DNA of 64,000 nt from Pseudomonas sp. UMAB-08. GTDB lineage: Bacteria > Pseudomonadota > Gammaproteobacteria > Pseudomonadales > Pseudomonadaceae. Below are positions 30,892-40,943 of this stretch, in pieces. Positions within the stretch are counted from its first letter, which is position 1. The number at the start of each line of letters is the position of its first letter. The position numbers and the translations under genes are program-made. Location of the stretch: NCBI RefSeq assembly GCF_900095225.1, contig NZ_LT607415.1, forward strand, positions 124,001 through 188,000, written 5' to 3'. Below the pieces are notes generated by a model. It was given only the letters and a program-made list of their open reading frames with translations. It was not told the origin of the DNA and did no database searches.

Positions 30892-32040
30892 ATGTCCGAC
30901 TTTCAGGAATACTTCGACCCCAACCACCAACTGATCCGCGACGCCGTGCGGCGTTTTGTCGAGCGAGAGATACTGCCTTTCGTCGATGAGTGGGAGGAGG
31001 CCGAAGGCTTTCCGCGTGAGCTCTACCTGAAGGCGGGCGCTGCCGGGATTTTGGGCATGGGTTATCCCGAAGCGCTGGGCGGCAATCATGAGGGTGATGT
31101 ATTTGCCAAGGTCGCGGCCAGCGAAGAGCTGATGCGTTGCGGGTCTTCCGGGCTGGTTGCGGGTTTGGGTTCGCTGGATATTGGTTTGCCGCCGGTGGTC
31201 AAGTGGGGGCAACCGGCGCTACGCGAACGTGTTGCCCCGCAGGTGCTGAGCGGGGAAAAGATCATGGCGCTGGCGATCACTGAGCCAGGGGGTGGCTCTG
31301 ATGTGGCGAACCTGCAAACCCGTGCGGTGCGAGACGGTGACTGCTATCGGGTCAGCGGCAGCAAAACATTTATCACCAGCGGCATACGCGCCGACTTTTA
31401 TACCGTCGCAGTGCGCACCGGTGAGCCTGGGTTTGCGGGCATCAGTCTGTTGCTGATAGAGAAGGGGACGCCAGGTTTTAGCGTCGGTAGGCAGTTGAAG
31501 AAGATGGGCTGGTGGGCGTCGGACACGGCTGAGCTGTTTTTCGAGGACTGTCGGGTGCCGATGGCCAATTTGATTGGCGCGGAGAACATGGGGTTTGCCT
31601 GCATCATGGGCAACTTTCAGAATGAGCGCCTGGCACTGGCGCTGATGGCGAACATGACCTCACAACTGGCGCTTGAGCAGAGCCTGAGCTGGGCCAGGCA
31701 GCGTGAGGCATTTGGCAAACCGATCGGCAAGTTCCAGGTGCTCAAGCATCGGCTGGCAGAAATGGCCACGCAGTTGGAAGTGTCCCGCGAATTCACCTAC
31801 CGCCAGGCGGCAAAAATGGCGGCGGGGCAGAGCGTGATCAAAGAAATCTCCATGGCGAAGAACTTCGCCACCGACACCGCCGACCGCATCACTTACGACG
31901 CGGTGCAGATCCTCGGCGGTTCGGGTTATATGCGCGATAGCCTGGTAGAACGCCTGTACCGCGATAACCGCATCCTTTCAATCGGAGGCGGTACGCGTGA
32001 GGTCATGAACGAGATCATCGCCAAGCAGATGGGGCTTTGA
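30892..32040 (+). CDS. Acyl-CoA dehydrogenase
   Basis: 382 residues with the three acyl-CoA dehydrogenase domains. ALAITEPGGGSDVANLQT is the FAD/substrate signature near residue 124, and QILGGSGYMRDSLVERLYRD contains the family's second signature; the catalytic glutamate is not certain by eye. Oxidises an acyl-CoA to the enoyl-CoA with FAD; chain preference is not evident. Convergent with apt. Confidence 0.92.
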   Translation: MSDFQEYFDPNHQLIRDAVRRFVEREILPFVDEWEEAEGFPRELYLKAGAAGILGMGYPEALGGNHEGDVFAKVAASEELMRCGSSGLVAGLGSLDIGLPPVVKWGQPALRERVAPQVLSGEKIMALAITEPGGGSDVANLQTRAVRDGDCYRVSGSKTFITSGIRADFYTVAVRTGEPGFAGISLLLIEKGTPGFSVGRQLKKMGWWASDTAELFFEDCRVPMANLIGAENMGFACIMGNFQNERLALALMANMTSQLALEQSLSWARQREAFGKPIGKFQVLKHRLAEMATQLEVSREFTYRQAAKMAAGQSVIKEISMAKNFATDTADRITYDAVQILGGSGYMRDSLVERLYRDNRILSIGGGTREVMNEIIAKQMGL

Positions 32041-32085
32041 TTGTGAAATTTCGAAAATCTGCAGGTGCTTGATGCACCCCTGTCG

Positions 32086-32634
32086 CTATCTATCGCTCAA
32101 CGCAAAGTTGGTCAGACAGAAGGTCGGGATGGACATGTCTTCCAGGCGCTGAGAGCCGCCGAGTTCCGGGAGGTCGATGATCGCTGCGGCTTCGTAGACA
32201 TGGGCGCCCATGCGGCGTACCAGATTGGCGGCCGCGACCAGCGTGCCACCGGTGGCAATCAGATCATCGAACATCACAATGGCGTCGCCTTCACACAGGC
32301 TGTCGGCATGCACTTCCAGCCAGGCTTCGCCGTACTCGGTCTGGTAGGCCTCGGACAACACGTCTGCGGGCAGTTTGCCTTGCTTGCGGAACAGGATCAG
32401 TGGCTTGTTCAGCTCATAAGCGACGATTGAACCGATCAAAAAGCCGCGAGCATCCATGGCGCCAATGTGGCTGAATTCGGCATCGATGTAGCGCTGCACG
32501 AAGCTGTCGATCACCAGGCGCAGGGCCTTCGGCGATTGAAACAGTGGGGTAATATCGCGAAAAACAACGCCGGGCTTAGGAAAGTCCATGACCGGGCGAA
32601 TAAGGGATTTGAAACTGAATTCGTCGTAAATCAT
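32086..32634 (-). CDS. apt: Adenine phosphoribosyltransferase
   Basis: 182 residues from the ATG at 32634 ([15 protein letters not shown]); one codon upstream is a TTG and less likely. The PRPP-binding loop [12 protein letters not shown] is at residues 120-131. Makes AMP from adenine and PRPP in purine salvage. It lies upstream of and on the same strand as anr's end, 66 bases away. Confidence 0.95.
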   Translation of the reverse strand: MIYDEFSFKSLIRPVMDFPKPGVVFRDITPLFQSPKALRLVIDSFVQRYIDAEFSHIGAMDARGFLIGSIVAYELNKPLILFRKQGKLPADVLSEAYQTEYGEAWLEVHADSLCEGDAIVMFDDLIATGGTLVAAANLVRRMGAHVYEAAAIIDLPELGGSQRLEDMSIPTFCLTNFALSDR

Positions 32635-32699
32635 CAAGAGGATCCTGAGGCATATTGGCTGACGCTAGTCTACAGCGCAGCCGCCATGGATAGCATGCC

Positions 32700-33434
32700 T
32701 CAGCCTTCGATTGAGCCGCCCGCCAAGGCGCAGAGCTGGATCGGATCGAGGATCTGGATTTCCTTGCCTTCGGCTGCGATCAGTTCGCTCGACTGAAAAC
32801 GGGTGAACACCCGCGATACTGTCTCCACGGCCAAACCCAGGAAGTTGCCGATTTCATTGCGCGACATGCTCAAGCGAAACTGATTGGCCGAGAAGCCGCG
32901 AGCGCGGAAACGGGCTGACAGGTTGACCAGGAAAGTGGCGATACGTTCGTCGGCGGTCTTTTTCGAGAGCAGCAGCATCATCTGCTGATCATCACGAATT
33001 TCCCGGCTCATGATTCGCATCAGTTGCCGACGCAATTGTGGGAGTTGAACCGACAGGTCATCGAGGCGCTCAAACGGGATTTCACACACGGAGGTGGTTT
33101 CCAGTGCCTGAGCCGATACCGGGTAGGCTTCGCTGTCCATGCCGGACAGACCCACCAACTCGCTCGGCAGATGGAAGCCAGTGAGCTGTTCTTCGCCGCC
33201 ATCGCTGAGGTTGAAGGTTTTCAGCGCGCCGGAACGCACCGCATACACCGAACCAAATGCATCGCCCTGTCGAAACAGAAACTCGCCTTTTTTCAGCGGA
33301 CGACCACGCTTGACGATGTCATCGAGTGCATCCATGTCTTCCAGATTCAAAGAAAGCGGTAGGCACAACGGGGCCAGACTGCAATCCTTGCAATGGGCCT
33401 GGTTAGGTGCGCGCAGTTTGACTGGCTCAGACAT
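32700..33434 (-). CDS. anr: Anr, FNR-type oxygen-sensing regulator
   Basis: 244 residues from the ATG at 33434. Cys15, Cys18 and Cys24, with a fourth Cys in 'TTSVCEIPF', fit the oxygen-labile [4Fe-4S] cluster. A cyclic-nucleotide-type domain follows, and the C-terminal helix-turn-helix [20 protein letters not shown] carries E--SR, the residues that read TTGAT. Perfect or near-perfect TTGAT-N4-ATCAA sites precede hemN (35510) and ccoN2 (48332), consistent with control of the nearby low-oxygen genes. A longer frame to 33557 adds an unconserved leader. Confidence 0.95.
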   Translation of the reverse strand: MSEPVKLRAPNQAHCKDCSLAPLCLPLSLNLEDMDALDDIVKRGRPLKKGEFLFRQGDAFGSVYAVRSGALKTFNLSDGGEEQLTGFHLPSELVGLSGMDSEAYPVSAQALETTSVCEIPFERLDDLSVQLPQLRRQLMRIMSREIRDDQQMMLLLSKKTADERIATFLVNLSARFRARGFSANQFRLSMSRNEIGNFLGLAVETVSRVFTRFQSSELIAAEGKEIQILDPIQLCALAGGSIEG

Positions 33435-33589
33435 GACTTCAATCCTTGTGGGAAAACACACAGAAGTCATAAGGGTAACCCAGCGCAAGCCGTTCCGGCC
33501 AGTGCCAGCAGATTTAACGCGAGACGATAAAGCTCTCGGTACTATTGCCGATAACAAGTGATGGCCTAACTGAATCAGGAGCGCCGTTC

Positions 33590-34015
33590 ATGTTGTCCGT
33601 CAATCTCAGTGCTTCCAGCGGCATTGGCTTTCAAGCCACCACCCCGCAAACCAGAGCCGCTACTGCAGCCGCCTCGCCTGACGAAGAGGGCACAGGCAAA
33701 GTGCCTGTGAGCGTGAAGGTCAATCTGTCCACTGCAGCGGTAGAAAAGGCCAAGGCCGCCGCTAGCGACAGCACTGACAGCACTGATCCCATCAAAATGC
33801 TGCAAAAGCGGATCAAAGAACTGCAAAAGCAAATCGCCGAGGCGCAGGCGCGATTGCAGGCGGTGATGTCGAACAAAAGCCTGAGCCCGGAGCAGAAGCA
33901 GACACAGGTGAGCAGTATTCAGTCGGAGTTGGCGCAATTGACGGCGGCACTGTTTACGGTCTCCGCCAGCTTGATCAAGCTTATCGATAAAAACGCCACA
34001 GCCGCTGCAAAGTAA
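33590..34015 (+). CDS. FlxA-like coiled-coil protein of unknown function
   Basis: 141 residues from the ATG at 33590 with an AGGAG site. A low-complexity Ser/Ala/Thr N-terminus (about 1-65) leads into a coiled coil (MLQKRIKELQKQIAEAQARL, residues about 70-90) and a helical C-terminus. The layout resembles FlxA-like proteins; function unknown. Convergent with hemN. Confidence 0.65.
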   Translation: MLSVNLSASSGIGFQATTPQTRAATAAASPDEEGTGKVPVSVKVNLSTAAVEKAKAAASDSTDSTDPIKMLQKRIKELQKQIAEAQARLQAVMSNKSLSPEQKQTQVSSIQSELAQLTAALFTVSASLIKLIDKNATAAAK

Positions 34016-34028
34016 CCGATGTGTAATG

Positions 34029-34052
34029 CGCCCCGTCAATCGACAGGGGGCG
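34029..34052. terminator. Hairpin between convergent flxA-like gene and hemN
   Basis: CGCCCC-GTC pairs with GAC-A-GGGGCG, leaving a 4-base loop. It lies 12 bases from the hemN stop and could end both transcripts. No clear T-run. Confidence 0.4.
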
Positions 34053-34063
34053 GCTGTATCGGG

Positions 34064-35446
34064 TTAGATCACCCGTGAAAAGCGTTGGCGATTTTGGTGG
34101 TTCAGGTAGGCATCAAAGACCATGCACACTGAGCGCACCAACAGACGGCCCGCTGGCAGCACGGTTATCCCCGTCTCATCGATTTCGATCAGGCCGTCGC
34201 TGACCATTGTCAGGAGTTGCGGCCATTCCTCTTTGAAATAGCCCCTGAAATCAATATTGAATGCGTATTCGATACCGGCGAAGTTCACGCTGAAATGACA
34301 GATCAGTTGCTGGATCACTGCTCGGCGCACGCGGTCGTCGGCATTGCACAGCAGGCCGCGCTTGGTGGCGAGTTGGTCGCCGGCCAGTAAGGTTTGGTAG
34401 TCATTCAGGTCGCTGCTGTTCTGGCTGTACAGGTCGCCAATCTGGCTGATTGCCGAGACGCCGAGGCCGATCAGATCGCAATGCCCATGGGTGGTATAGC
34501 CCTGGAAATTGCGTTGTAACGTTGATTCTTCCTGAGCGATGGCCAACTCGTCATCGGGCAGGGCAAAGTGGTCCATGCCGATGTAGCGGTAACCGGCATC
34601 CGTCAATTGTTCGATGGTGCGTTCGAGCATTTCAAGCTTTTGCTCCGGCGCAGGCAGCTCATCCGCATTGATCCGCCGCTGGGGCATGAAGCGCTCCGGC
34701 AGGTGGGCGTAGTTGAACACGGACAGGCGATCCGGTTGCAACGTGATGATTTCATCGACGGTGCGGGCGAAGGACTCGGGCGTTTGCTTGGGCAGACCGT
34801 AGATCAGGTCGATATTCACCGAGCGAAACTGCAGGGTATGTGCCGCTTCGATGATGGCGCGGGTTTCTTCAAGGCTTTGCAGGCGATTGACGGCGCGCTG
34901 TACCTGCGGGTCGAGATCCTGAACACCGATGCTGATCCGATTGAAGCCCAGCTCGCGAAGCAGGCCCATGGTCGACCAGTCAGCTTCGCGGGGATCGATC
35001 TCGATGCCATAGTCACCGGAGTCGTCGTCAAGCAAATTGAAATGCTTGCGCAGATGCGCCATCAGCTGGCGCAATTCGTCATGACTGAGGAACGTCGGGG
35101 TGCCGCCGCCCAGGTGCAGCTGTTCGACCTGTTGCTTAGGGTCGAGGTGGCAGGCAATCATCTGGATTTCCTGCTCCAGACGCTGCAGGTAGGGCAGGGC
35201 CCGCCCTCGATCCTTGGTGATGACCTTGTTGCAGGCGCAGTAGTAGCAAATGTTCGCGCAGAACGGTATATGCACATACAGCGACAGAGGCCGTAGAGCC
35301 TTGCGGCTGTCGCGCAGAGCATGCAGCAGGTCAAACGCCCCTGTCTTGGTCTGGAATTGCACCGCAGTGGGGTATGAGGTGTAGCGCGGTCCCGCCAGGT
35401 CATAGCGGCGGATGAGATCGGAATCCCAACGAATGGCGTCGAGCAT
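34064..35446 (-). CDS. hemN: Oxygen-independent coproporphyrinogen III oxidase
   Basis: 460 residues from the ATG at 35446. The radical-SAM cluster is Cys63-x3-Cys67-x2-Cys70 (PFCANICYYC), and GGGTPTFLS is the conserved SAM loop. It makes protoporphyrinogen in haem synthesis when oxygen is scarce. A perfect Anr box lies 64 bases upstream. A much longer frame (to 35971) runs through the promoter into the next gene's antisense and is rejected. Confidence 0.96.
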   Translation of the reverse strand: MLDAIRWDSDLIRRYDLAGPRYTSYPTAVQFQTKTGAFDLLHALRDSRKALRPLSLYVHIPFCANICYYCACNKVITKDRGRALPYLQRLEQEIQMIACHLDPKQQVEQLHLGGGTPTFLSHDELRQLMAHLRKHFNLLDDDSGDYGIEIDPREADWSTMGLLRELGFNRISIGVQDLDPQVQRAVNRLQSLEETRAIIEAAHTLQFRSVNIDLIYGLPKQTPESFARTVDEIITLQPDRLSVFNYAHLPERFMPQRRINADELPAPEQKLEMLERTIEQLTDAGYRYIGMDHFALPDDELAIAQEESTLQRNFQGYTTHGHCDLIGLGVSAISQIGDLYSQNSSDLNDYQTLLAGDQLATKRGLLCNADDRVRRAVIQQLICHFSVNFAGIEYAFNIDFRGYFKEEWPQLLTMVSDGLIEIDETGITVLPAGRLLVRSVCMVFDAYLNHQNRQRFSRVI

Positions 35447-35509
35447 GCGGGTATTTCCCGAATAGGCTGGCAATGACGTCGAGTCTAGGGAGGTGTGCTC
35501 AGGGCAGTG

Positions 35510-35523
35510 TTGATTTGCATCAA
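35510..35523. promoter_or_regulatory. Anr/FNR box upstream of hemN
   Basis: TTGATTTGCATCAA is a perfect TTGAT-N4-ATCAA palindrome centred about 70 bases before the hemN ATG, as expected for activation under low oxygen. It also lies 64 bases beyond the stop of the gene at 35587, which is read toward hemN. Confidence 0.88.
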
Positions 35524-35586
35524 CGGCCTGCGTTCTGGCGGCAAATCGTTGACGGAGGGTCAGTTTTTTCCTGGCAGGAAGGGGGC

Positions 35587-36270
35587 TTAATGCCCCATCA
35601 ACCAATGCTGGTGAGGTCCGGGCATCGTCCAGATTCCGAACAGGATAACCAGCAGGCCGCCGGCCATGCGCACACCGCGTTTGCGCAGCAGGGCGGTGGT
35701 GCGTTCGGCGGCAAGCCCGGTGGCGAGTAGCACAGGCCAGGTGCCCAAGCCAAAGGCGAGCATCAGCAGCGCGCTGTCGAGGGCGTTGCCCTGGCTGGCC
35801 GACCACAGCAGGGTGCTGTAGACCAGACCACACGGCAGCCAGCCCCAGAGCGCGCCGAGCAGCAATGCGCGAGGCATGCTCGACACCGGGAGCAAGCGGC
35901 TGGCGAACGGCTGTATATGCCGCCACAGGCCGCGCCCCAGGCTTTCGATGCGGGTCAGGCCGCTCCACCATCCGGCGAGATACAGGCCCATCGCGATTAA
36001 TAGCAGCGATGCGATCACGCGCATGATCATCGCGCCCGGACTGTTGGCCACCGCCCAGCCCGCGAGGCCGATCAGCAAGCCAGCGGTGGCGTAGCTGAGA
36101 ATTCGCCCGAGGTTGTACGCCAGCAGCAGGCGAAATCGCCGGCTACGTTGTTCTTTGGGGATCGCCAGGGTCAGCGCGCCCATCAAGCCGCCGCACATGC
36201 CCAGGCAATGCCCGCCGCCAAGCAGGCCGAGGATAATCGCCGACACCAGCAGAGGGGCCAGTTCAAGCAT
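35587..36270 (-). CDS. TauE/SafE-like (DsbD_2 type) membrane protein of the cco cluster
   Basis: 227 residues from the ATG at 36270, which overlaps the ccoS end by 8 bases. About six membrane segments are seen. The N-terminal GGGHCLGMCGGLMGAL motif with two cysteines is typical of the heavy-metal-type TauE/SafE relatives found after ccoS in pseudomonads, suggesting copper handling for cbb3 oxidase. Named sulfite exporter by family only; transport of sulfite is not implied. Confidence 0.8.
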   Translation of the reverse strand: MLELAPLLVSAIILGLLGGGHCLGMCGGLMGALTLAIPKEQRSRRFRLLLAYNLGRILSYATAGLLIGLAGWAVANSPGAMIMRVIASLLLIAMGLYLAGWWSGLTRIESLGRGLWRHIQPFASRLLPVSSMPRALLLGALWGWLPCGLVYSTLLWSASQGNALDSALLMLAFGLGTWPVLLATGLAAERTTALLRKRGVRMAGGLLVILFGIWTMPGPHQHWLMGH

Positions 36271-36493
36271 GGGGCGGGGCCTGGTCTTTGTTTTCGCCCT
36301 GAGGTACCGGCTTATGGCCGGTCGCTTCTTCCATGGCGGCCAGGTGTTGAGGGTCCTGATCGTCGAACAGGACGCTGTGTGCCGGACCATCGAGGTCATC
36401 GTACTGGCCGCTGTCCACCGCCCAGAAGAAGATGTAGATGGCGATTGCGACGATCAACAGCGCCGCTGGAATCATTATGTATAGAGCCGGCAT
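36263..36493 (-). CDS. ccoS: cbb3 oxidase maturation protein CcoS
   Basis: 76 residues with one membrane segment (IMIPAALLIVAIAIYIFFWA) and the family motif FFWAVDSGQYDDLDGPA. Needed for adding haem and copper to CcoN. It follows ccoI by 25 bases and overlaps the next gene by 8, so it belongs to a ccoGHIS transcript. Confidence 0.93.
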   Translation of the reverse strand: MPALYIMIPAALLIVAIAIYIFFWAVDSGQYDDLDGPAHSVLFDDQDPQHLAAMEEATGHKPVPQGENKDQAPPHA

Positions 36494-36518
36494 GGAGCCT
36501 CCGAAGCCGGCCGCCGAC

Positions 36519-38966
36519 TCATGTTGGCAGCGGGCGGGTGTTGAGAAGGGTGGCGTCTTGCAGGCCTTTCATGCGGGTCAGACGCAAGGCGTTCAGTACC
36601 ACAGTCAACGAACTGATGGACATGCCGATCGCTGCCCAGATGGGGGTGATCCAGCCGAGCGCCGCGAAGGGCAACATAAGGCCATTGTACAGGCCTGCCC
36701 ACAGCAGGTTCTCAATGATTACCCGACGGGTGCGCCGCGCCAGGCTGAACGCGTGCACCAGCGCTTGCAGGCGATTGGACAGCAGTACTGCGTCGGCGGT
36801 GGTCTTGGCCAGGTCGGTGGCTGAGCCCATGGCGACACTGATGTCTGCTGCGGCCAGCACCGGTACGTCGTTGACCCCGTCACCGAGCATCAACACTTTG
36901 CGACCTTGCTGGTGCAGCGCTTGCAGCACCTGAAGTTTATCGTCCGGGCGCAGACCGCCATGGGCTTCGTCGATCCCCAACTCGGCCGCTACGCTGGCGA
37001 CCATCGGCGAGGTATCGCCGGAGAGCAGCAGGGTCTTCCAGCCGCGCGCCTTGCACGCTTGCAGCAGCGCGGGGGCATCGGCGCGCAGGCGATCATCGAG
37101 GACGAACCATGCAAGGGCACCCTGGGCGTCGCCAAGCAGCAGCCACTGGCCCGCTTCGTCGGGCGTCGGTGGCAGCGCGCAGGCGCTGAGCTCGCAGACA
37201 AATCCCGGCTGGCCGATGCGCAAGCGCTGTTCGCCGACCAGACCTTCCAGGCCAAGGCCCGGCGTACTGTGGACGTCTTCTGCGGCCACCGGCGCGCGCC
37301 CGAATGCGCGGGCAATGGGGTGCTCGGAGCGATTTTCCAGGGCTGCGGCCAGGCTCAGGCAACGATCGGCATCCAGTTCCCCCAGGGGGCGGATGGTGCG
37401 CAGTGCCAATCGACCCTCGGTGAGCGTACCGGTCTTGTCGAAAATCACGGTGTCGATCTGGTTCAGGCCTTCCAGTACATGACCGCGGGTCAATAACAGG
37501 CCAAGTTTGTGCAAGGTGCCGGTGGCGGCGGTCAGCGCTGTGGGCGTTGCCAGCGACAGTGCACACGGACAGGTAGCGACCAACATGGCCAGCACGATCC
37601 AGAAGGCCCGCGATGAGTCGAGTTCCCACCAGATCAGACCGATAACGGCGGCAGCAATCAGCGACAGCAGCAGAAACCATTGCGCGGCGCGGTCGGCAAT
37701 TTCCGCTAAACGGGGTTTTTCAGCTTGGGCGCGTTCCAGCAGGCGGACAATAGCTGACAGGCGTGTGTCATGGCCCAAGGCCAGAACTTGCACGGTCAGC
37801 GCGCCTTCGACATTGAGTGTGCCTGCGGTGACAGCGTCGCCTACGGTTCGCGGCTGCGGCAGGTACTCGCCGGTCAGCAGTGACTCATCGATGCTGGACT
37901 GGCCCTCGAGAATCTTGCCATCAGCCGGCAATATGGCGCCGGGGTGCACCAGCACCCGGTCGGTCAGGCGCAGTTCGCTGAGCAGGATTCGTTCGCTTTG
38001 ACCGTCGGCGCTGAGCCTCAGGCAGGAAGCGGGCAGTAAATTGACCAACTGTGCCGTGGCCGCCGCCGTGCGTTCGCGCGCGCGGCGTTCCAGGTAGCGG
38101 CCGGCCAGGAGGAAGAGGGCGAACATGCCGACCGCATCGAAGTACAGTTCGCCAACGCCCGTGATCGACGTCCAGATACCGGCGACATAGGCGCTGCCGA
38201 TAGCGAGGGACACCGAAACATCCATGGTCAAGTGGCGTGTACGTAGATCGCGCACGGCGCCTTTAAAGAATGGTGTGCAGCTGTAAAACACAATGGGTGT
38301 GGTGAGAAACATCGCGACCCAGCGCAGGATGGTGTGCATCTGCGGGCTGAGATCGATATTGAATTCCGGCCAGGTGGCCATGGTTGCCATCATCGCCTGG
38401 AACCACAGCAACCCGGCAACGCCGAGTTGGCGCAAGGCCAGACGGTTTTCGCTGGCCAATTGCTCGGCGGCGCGGTCGGACTGATAAGGGTGTGCGGCAT
38501 AGCCGATGCTGCGTAATTCGCTGAGCACCTGGCTCAGTGCCAACTGGCTGTCTGCCCATCGCACGTGCAAGCGATGGTTGGACAGGTTCAGTCGGGCTTC
38601 GGCCACGGCGGGTAAGCTGCGCAGGTGACGCTCGATCAGCCAGCCACAGGCGGCACAGCTGATGCCTTCCATGAGCAAGGTCGCTTCGGCCTGTTCGCCT
38701 TCATGGCGCACAAAGGGCGCCTGTATGTCGGGGCGATCGTACAGGGCCAGCTCGTCGACCAGTTGCACGGGCAACGTTTCCGGGTTGGCCGACGCTTCAC
38801 TGCGATGGCTGTAATAGCTTTCCAGGCCGCCGGCGACGATAGCTTCCGCCACTGCCTGGCAACCCGGGCAGCACAGCTCGCGGGTTTCCCCGAGCACGAC
38901 AGCAGTGAAACGGCTGCCGGCAGGAACCGGCAGCGCGCAGTGGTAGCAGGGGGTTGGCGTGGTCAT
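36519..38966 (-). CDS. ccoI: Copper-translocating P-type ATPase CcoI
   Basis: 815 residues. A cysteine-rich N-terminus (CYHCALPVPAG; CCPGC) precedes a heavy-metal domain with CAACGW. CPC (ATCPCALSLATPT) in the membrane region, DKTGTLTEG phosphorylation loop and GDGVNDVPVL hinge are all present. It exports copper to the periplasm for cbb3 assembly (FixI/CcoI family). Its start is 9 bases after the ccoH stop. Confidence 0.95.
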   Translation of the reverse strand: MTTPTPCYHCALPVPAGSRFTAVVLGETRELCCPGCQAVAEAIVAGGLESYYSHRSEASANPETLPVQLVDELALYDRPDIQAPFVRHEGEQAEATLLMEGISCAACGWLIERHLRSLPAVAEARLNLSNHRLHVRWADSQLALSQVLSELRSIGYAAHPYQSDRAAEQLASENRLALRQLGVAGLLWFQAMMATMATWPEFNIDLSPQMHTILRWVAMFLTTPIVFYSCTPFFKGAVRDLRTRHLTMDVSVSLAIGSAYVAGIWTSITGVGELYFDAVGMFALFLLAGRYLERRARERTAAATAQLVNLLPASCLRLSADGQSERILLSELRLTDRVLVHPGAILPADGKILEGQSSIDESLLTGEYLPQPRTVGDAVTAGTLNVEGALTVQVLALGHDTRLSAIVRLLERAQAEKPRLAEIADRAAQWFLLLSLIAAAVIGLIWWELDSSRAFWIVLAMLVATCPCALSLATPTALTAATGTLHKLGLLLTRGHVLEGLNQIDTVIFDKTGTLTEGRLALRTIRPLGELDADRCLSLAAALENRSEHPIARAFGRAPVAAEDVHSTPGLGLEGLVGEQRLRIGQPGFVCELSACALPPTPDEAGQWLLLGDAQGALAWFVLDDRLRADAPALLQACKARGWKTLLLSGDTSPMVASVAAELGIDEAHGGLRPDDKLQVLQALHQQGRKVLMLGDGVNDVPVLAAADISVAMGSATDLAKTTADAVLLSNRLQALVHAFSLARRTRRVIIENLLWAGLYNGLMLPFAALGWITPIWAAIGMSISSLTVVLNALRLTRMKGLQDATLLNTRPLPT

Positions 38967-38975
38967 TGCGTCAGA

Positions 38976-39515
38976 TCAGTTTTTCAGGTCTTCCGCGCCC
39001 TGGAGGGGCTCGTCGCCCAGTTGCAGCTCTTTGCCGTTGAGGACTTGCTCTTCTTCGAACAGGCGCCAGGTTTGGCCGTTCTGCTCGCCGAGGAGTTCGA
39101 CAAAGCGCCGACCTTCGACCTTGTCACTCAACTGGCCGATGTAGCGGCCCGGCTCGGACGCGCTGCGGGCCAGGGTGATCTTGCGATCCTTTTCCGGTTG
39201 CGTCGGCGAGATCAGGTTGAGCTCCACGGTTTCCGGCTGGCTGTTACCCGTCAAGCGCACGTCGGTTTCGCCGGTCAGCTCATCCAGATGCACCGAGGCG
39301 CGCAGGTTGAGGCTCTTGGCTAACAGTTCACGGTCCAGCGAGCGGTTGATGCCTTTGCCTGCCTCGTAATAATTGTCGTTGACCAGGTTGTCCGGGTTCT
39401 TGATGGCGATCGTCACCATCGACAAGGTCAGCGTCACCGAGCAGGCGAGGATGCCGATGATGATCCATGGCCAAAGGTGCTTGTACCAAGGGCTAGAGGC
39501 GTTTGCTGCGGACAT
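38976..39515 (-). CDS. ccoH: cbb3 assembly protein CcoH (FixH)
   Basis: 179 residues with an N-terminal membrane segment (WPWIIIGILACSVTLTLSMV) and the FixH signature VNDNYYEAGKGINRSLDR. A periplasmic beta-rich domain follows. It aids assembly of the cbb3 oxidase. Sits between ccoG and ccoI with short gaps. Confidence 0.92.
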   Translation of the reverse strand: MSAANASSPWYKHLWPWIIIGILACSVTLTLSMVTIAIKNPDNLVNDNYYEAGKGINRSLDRELLAKSLNLRASVHLDELTGETDVRLTGNSQPETVELNLISPTQPEKDRKITLARSASEPGRYIGQLSDKVEGRRFVELLGEQNGQTWRLFEEEQVLNGKELQLGDEPLQGAEDLKN

Positions 39516-39527
39516 GACTAACTTCTC

Positions 39528-40943
39528 TTAGCGAATTTGTGGGCCGATGAAACGGCTCTTGGCTTGAACGTGGGTGCCACTGTTATCGGCATCCTTGAGG
39601 GTGAAAGTCACCTCGTTGGTACTCGACGGCAGTTGCTCTGGTGCGCTCGACAATTCGACCGGCACGCTGATGATCTCACCCGCCTGCACCTTGAACTCGC
39701 GACGACCTTGCAGTTTCAGGTCAGGCAAGCCAGAGGCATCGAGAATGTAGGTGTGATCGACCTGATCCTTGTTCATGACCTTGAGGCTATAAACGTTTTC
39801 GATCCGGCCTTCGGCGTTCTCGCGATACAACACGCGGTCCTTGCTGACGTCGAAACCAACCAGCGGACGCATGAAAAAGGCGGTCGCCAGCAAACTCATC
39901 ATTACCAGCAGCACCAAGGCATAACCAATCAGGCGCGGGCGCAGTTTGTGCGTCGTCTGCCCGGACAGGTTGTGTTCAGTGGTGTAGCTGATCAACCCGC
40001 GTGGGTAGTTCATCTTGTCCATGATGGTGTCGCAGGCATCGATACAGGCTGCACAGCCAATGCATTCGATTTGCAGGCCGTCGCGGATGTCGATACCGGT
40101 CGGGCAGACTTGTACGCACATCGTACAGTCGATGCAATCCCCCAGACCCTGCGCTTTGTAATCGATGTCCTTTTTCCGGGTGCCGCGTTTTTCGCCGCGA
40201 CGTGGGTCGTAGGACACGATCAGGGTATCTTTGTCGAACATCACGCTTTGGAAACGCGCATACGGGCACATGTAAATGCACACTTGTTCGCGCAGCCAGC
40301 CTGCGTTGCCATACGTGGCGAGGGTGAAGAAGCCGACCCAGAAATAGGCCCAGCCATCAGCCTGTCCAGTGAAAAAATCAATGGTCAGGTCACGGATCGG
40401 GGCGAAGTAGCCGACGAAGGTCAGGCCCGTGACGAAGCCAATGATCAGCCACAAGCTGTGCTTGCTTAACTTGCGCAGGAACTTGTTGCCGGACATCGGC
40501 GCTTTGTCGAGCTTGATGCGCTGGTTGCGATCACCTTCGGTGACTTTCTCGCACCACATGAAAATCCAGGTCCAGACACTTTGCGGGCAGGTATACCCAC
40601 ACCACACGCGCCCGGCGAATACGGTAATGAAGAACAGGCCAAAGGCGCTGACGATCAAAATGCCGGAGAGCAGGATGAAATCCTGCGGCCAGAAGGTGGC
40701 GCCGAAAATGTAGAACTTACGCTCTGGCAGGTTCCACCAGACAGCCTGATGCCCAGCCCAGTTCAGCCAGACCGTACCGAAGTACAACAGGAACAGCCCG
40801 GCACCGCCCATCATCCGCAAATTGCGAAACAGACCGGTGAAGGCTCGGGTATAGATTTTTTCACGGGAAGCGTAGAGATCGACACCACCGCTGTCTTTTT
40901 TAGGCGGCGGAGTGACATTGTGTACCGGAATCTGGTTGCTCAT
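39528..40943 (-). CDS. ccoG: Cupric reductase / cbb3 accessory protein CcoG
   Basis: 471 residues from the ATG at 40943. Several membrane segments; two [4Fe-4S] ferredoxin motifs (CIDCTMCVQVCPTG and CIGCAACIDAC) plus CGYTCPQ and CIYMCPYARF; a C-terminal Ig-like (FixG) domain. It reduces Cu(II) to Cu(I) for oxidase assembly. First gene of the ccoG-H-I-S unit, which is separated from ccoP1 by a terminator at 41231. Confidence 0.95.
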   Translation of the reverse strand: MSNQIPVHNVTPPPKKDSGGVDLYASREKIYTRAFTGLFRNLRMMGGAGLFLLYFGTVWLNWAGHQAVWWNLPERKFYIFGATFWPQDFILLSGILIVSAFGLFFITVFAGRVWCGYTCPQSVWTWIFMWCEKVTEGDRNQRIKLDKAPMSGNKFLRKLSKHSLWLIIGFVTGLTFVGYFAPIRDLTIDFFTGQADGWAYFWVGFFTLATYGNAGWLREQVCIYMCPYARFQSVMFDKDTLIVSYDPRRGEKRGTRKKDIDYKAQGLGDCIDCTMCVQVCPTGIDIRDGLQIECIGCAACIDACDTIMDKMNYPRGLISYTTEHNLSGQTTHKLRPRLIGYALVLLVMMSLLATAFFMRPLVGFDVSKDRVLYRENAEGRIENVYSLKVMNKDQVDHTYILDASGLPDLKLQGRREFKVQAGEIISVPVELSSAPEQLPSSTNEVTFTLKDADNSGTHVQAKSRFIGPQIR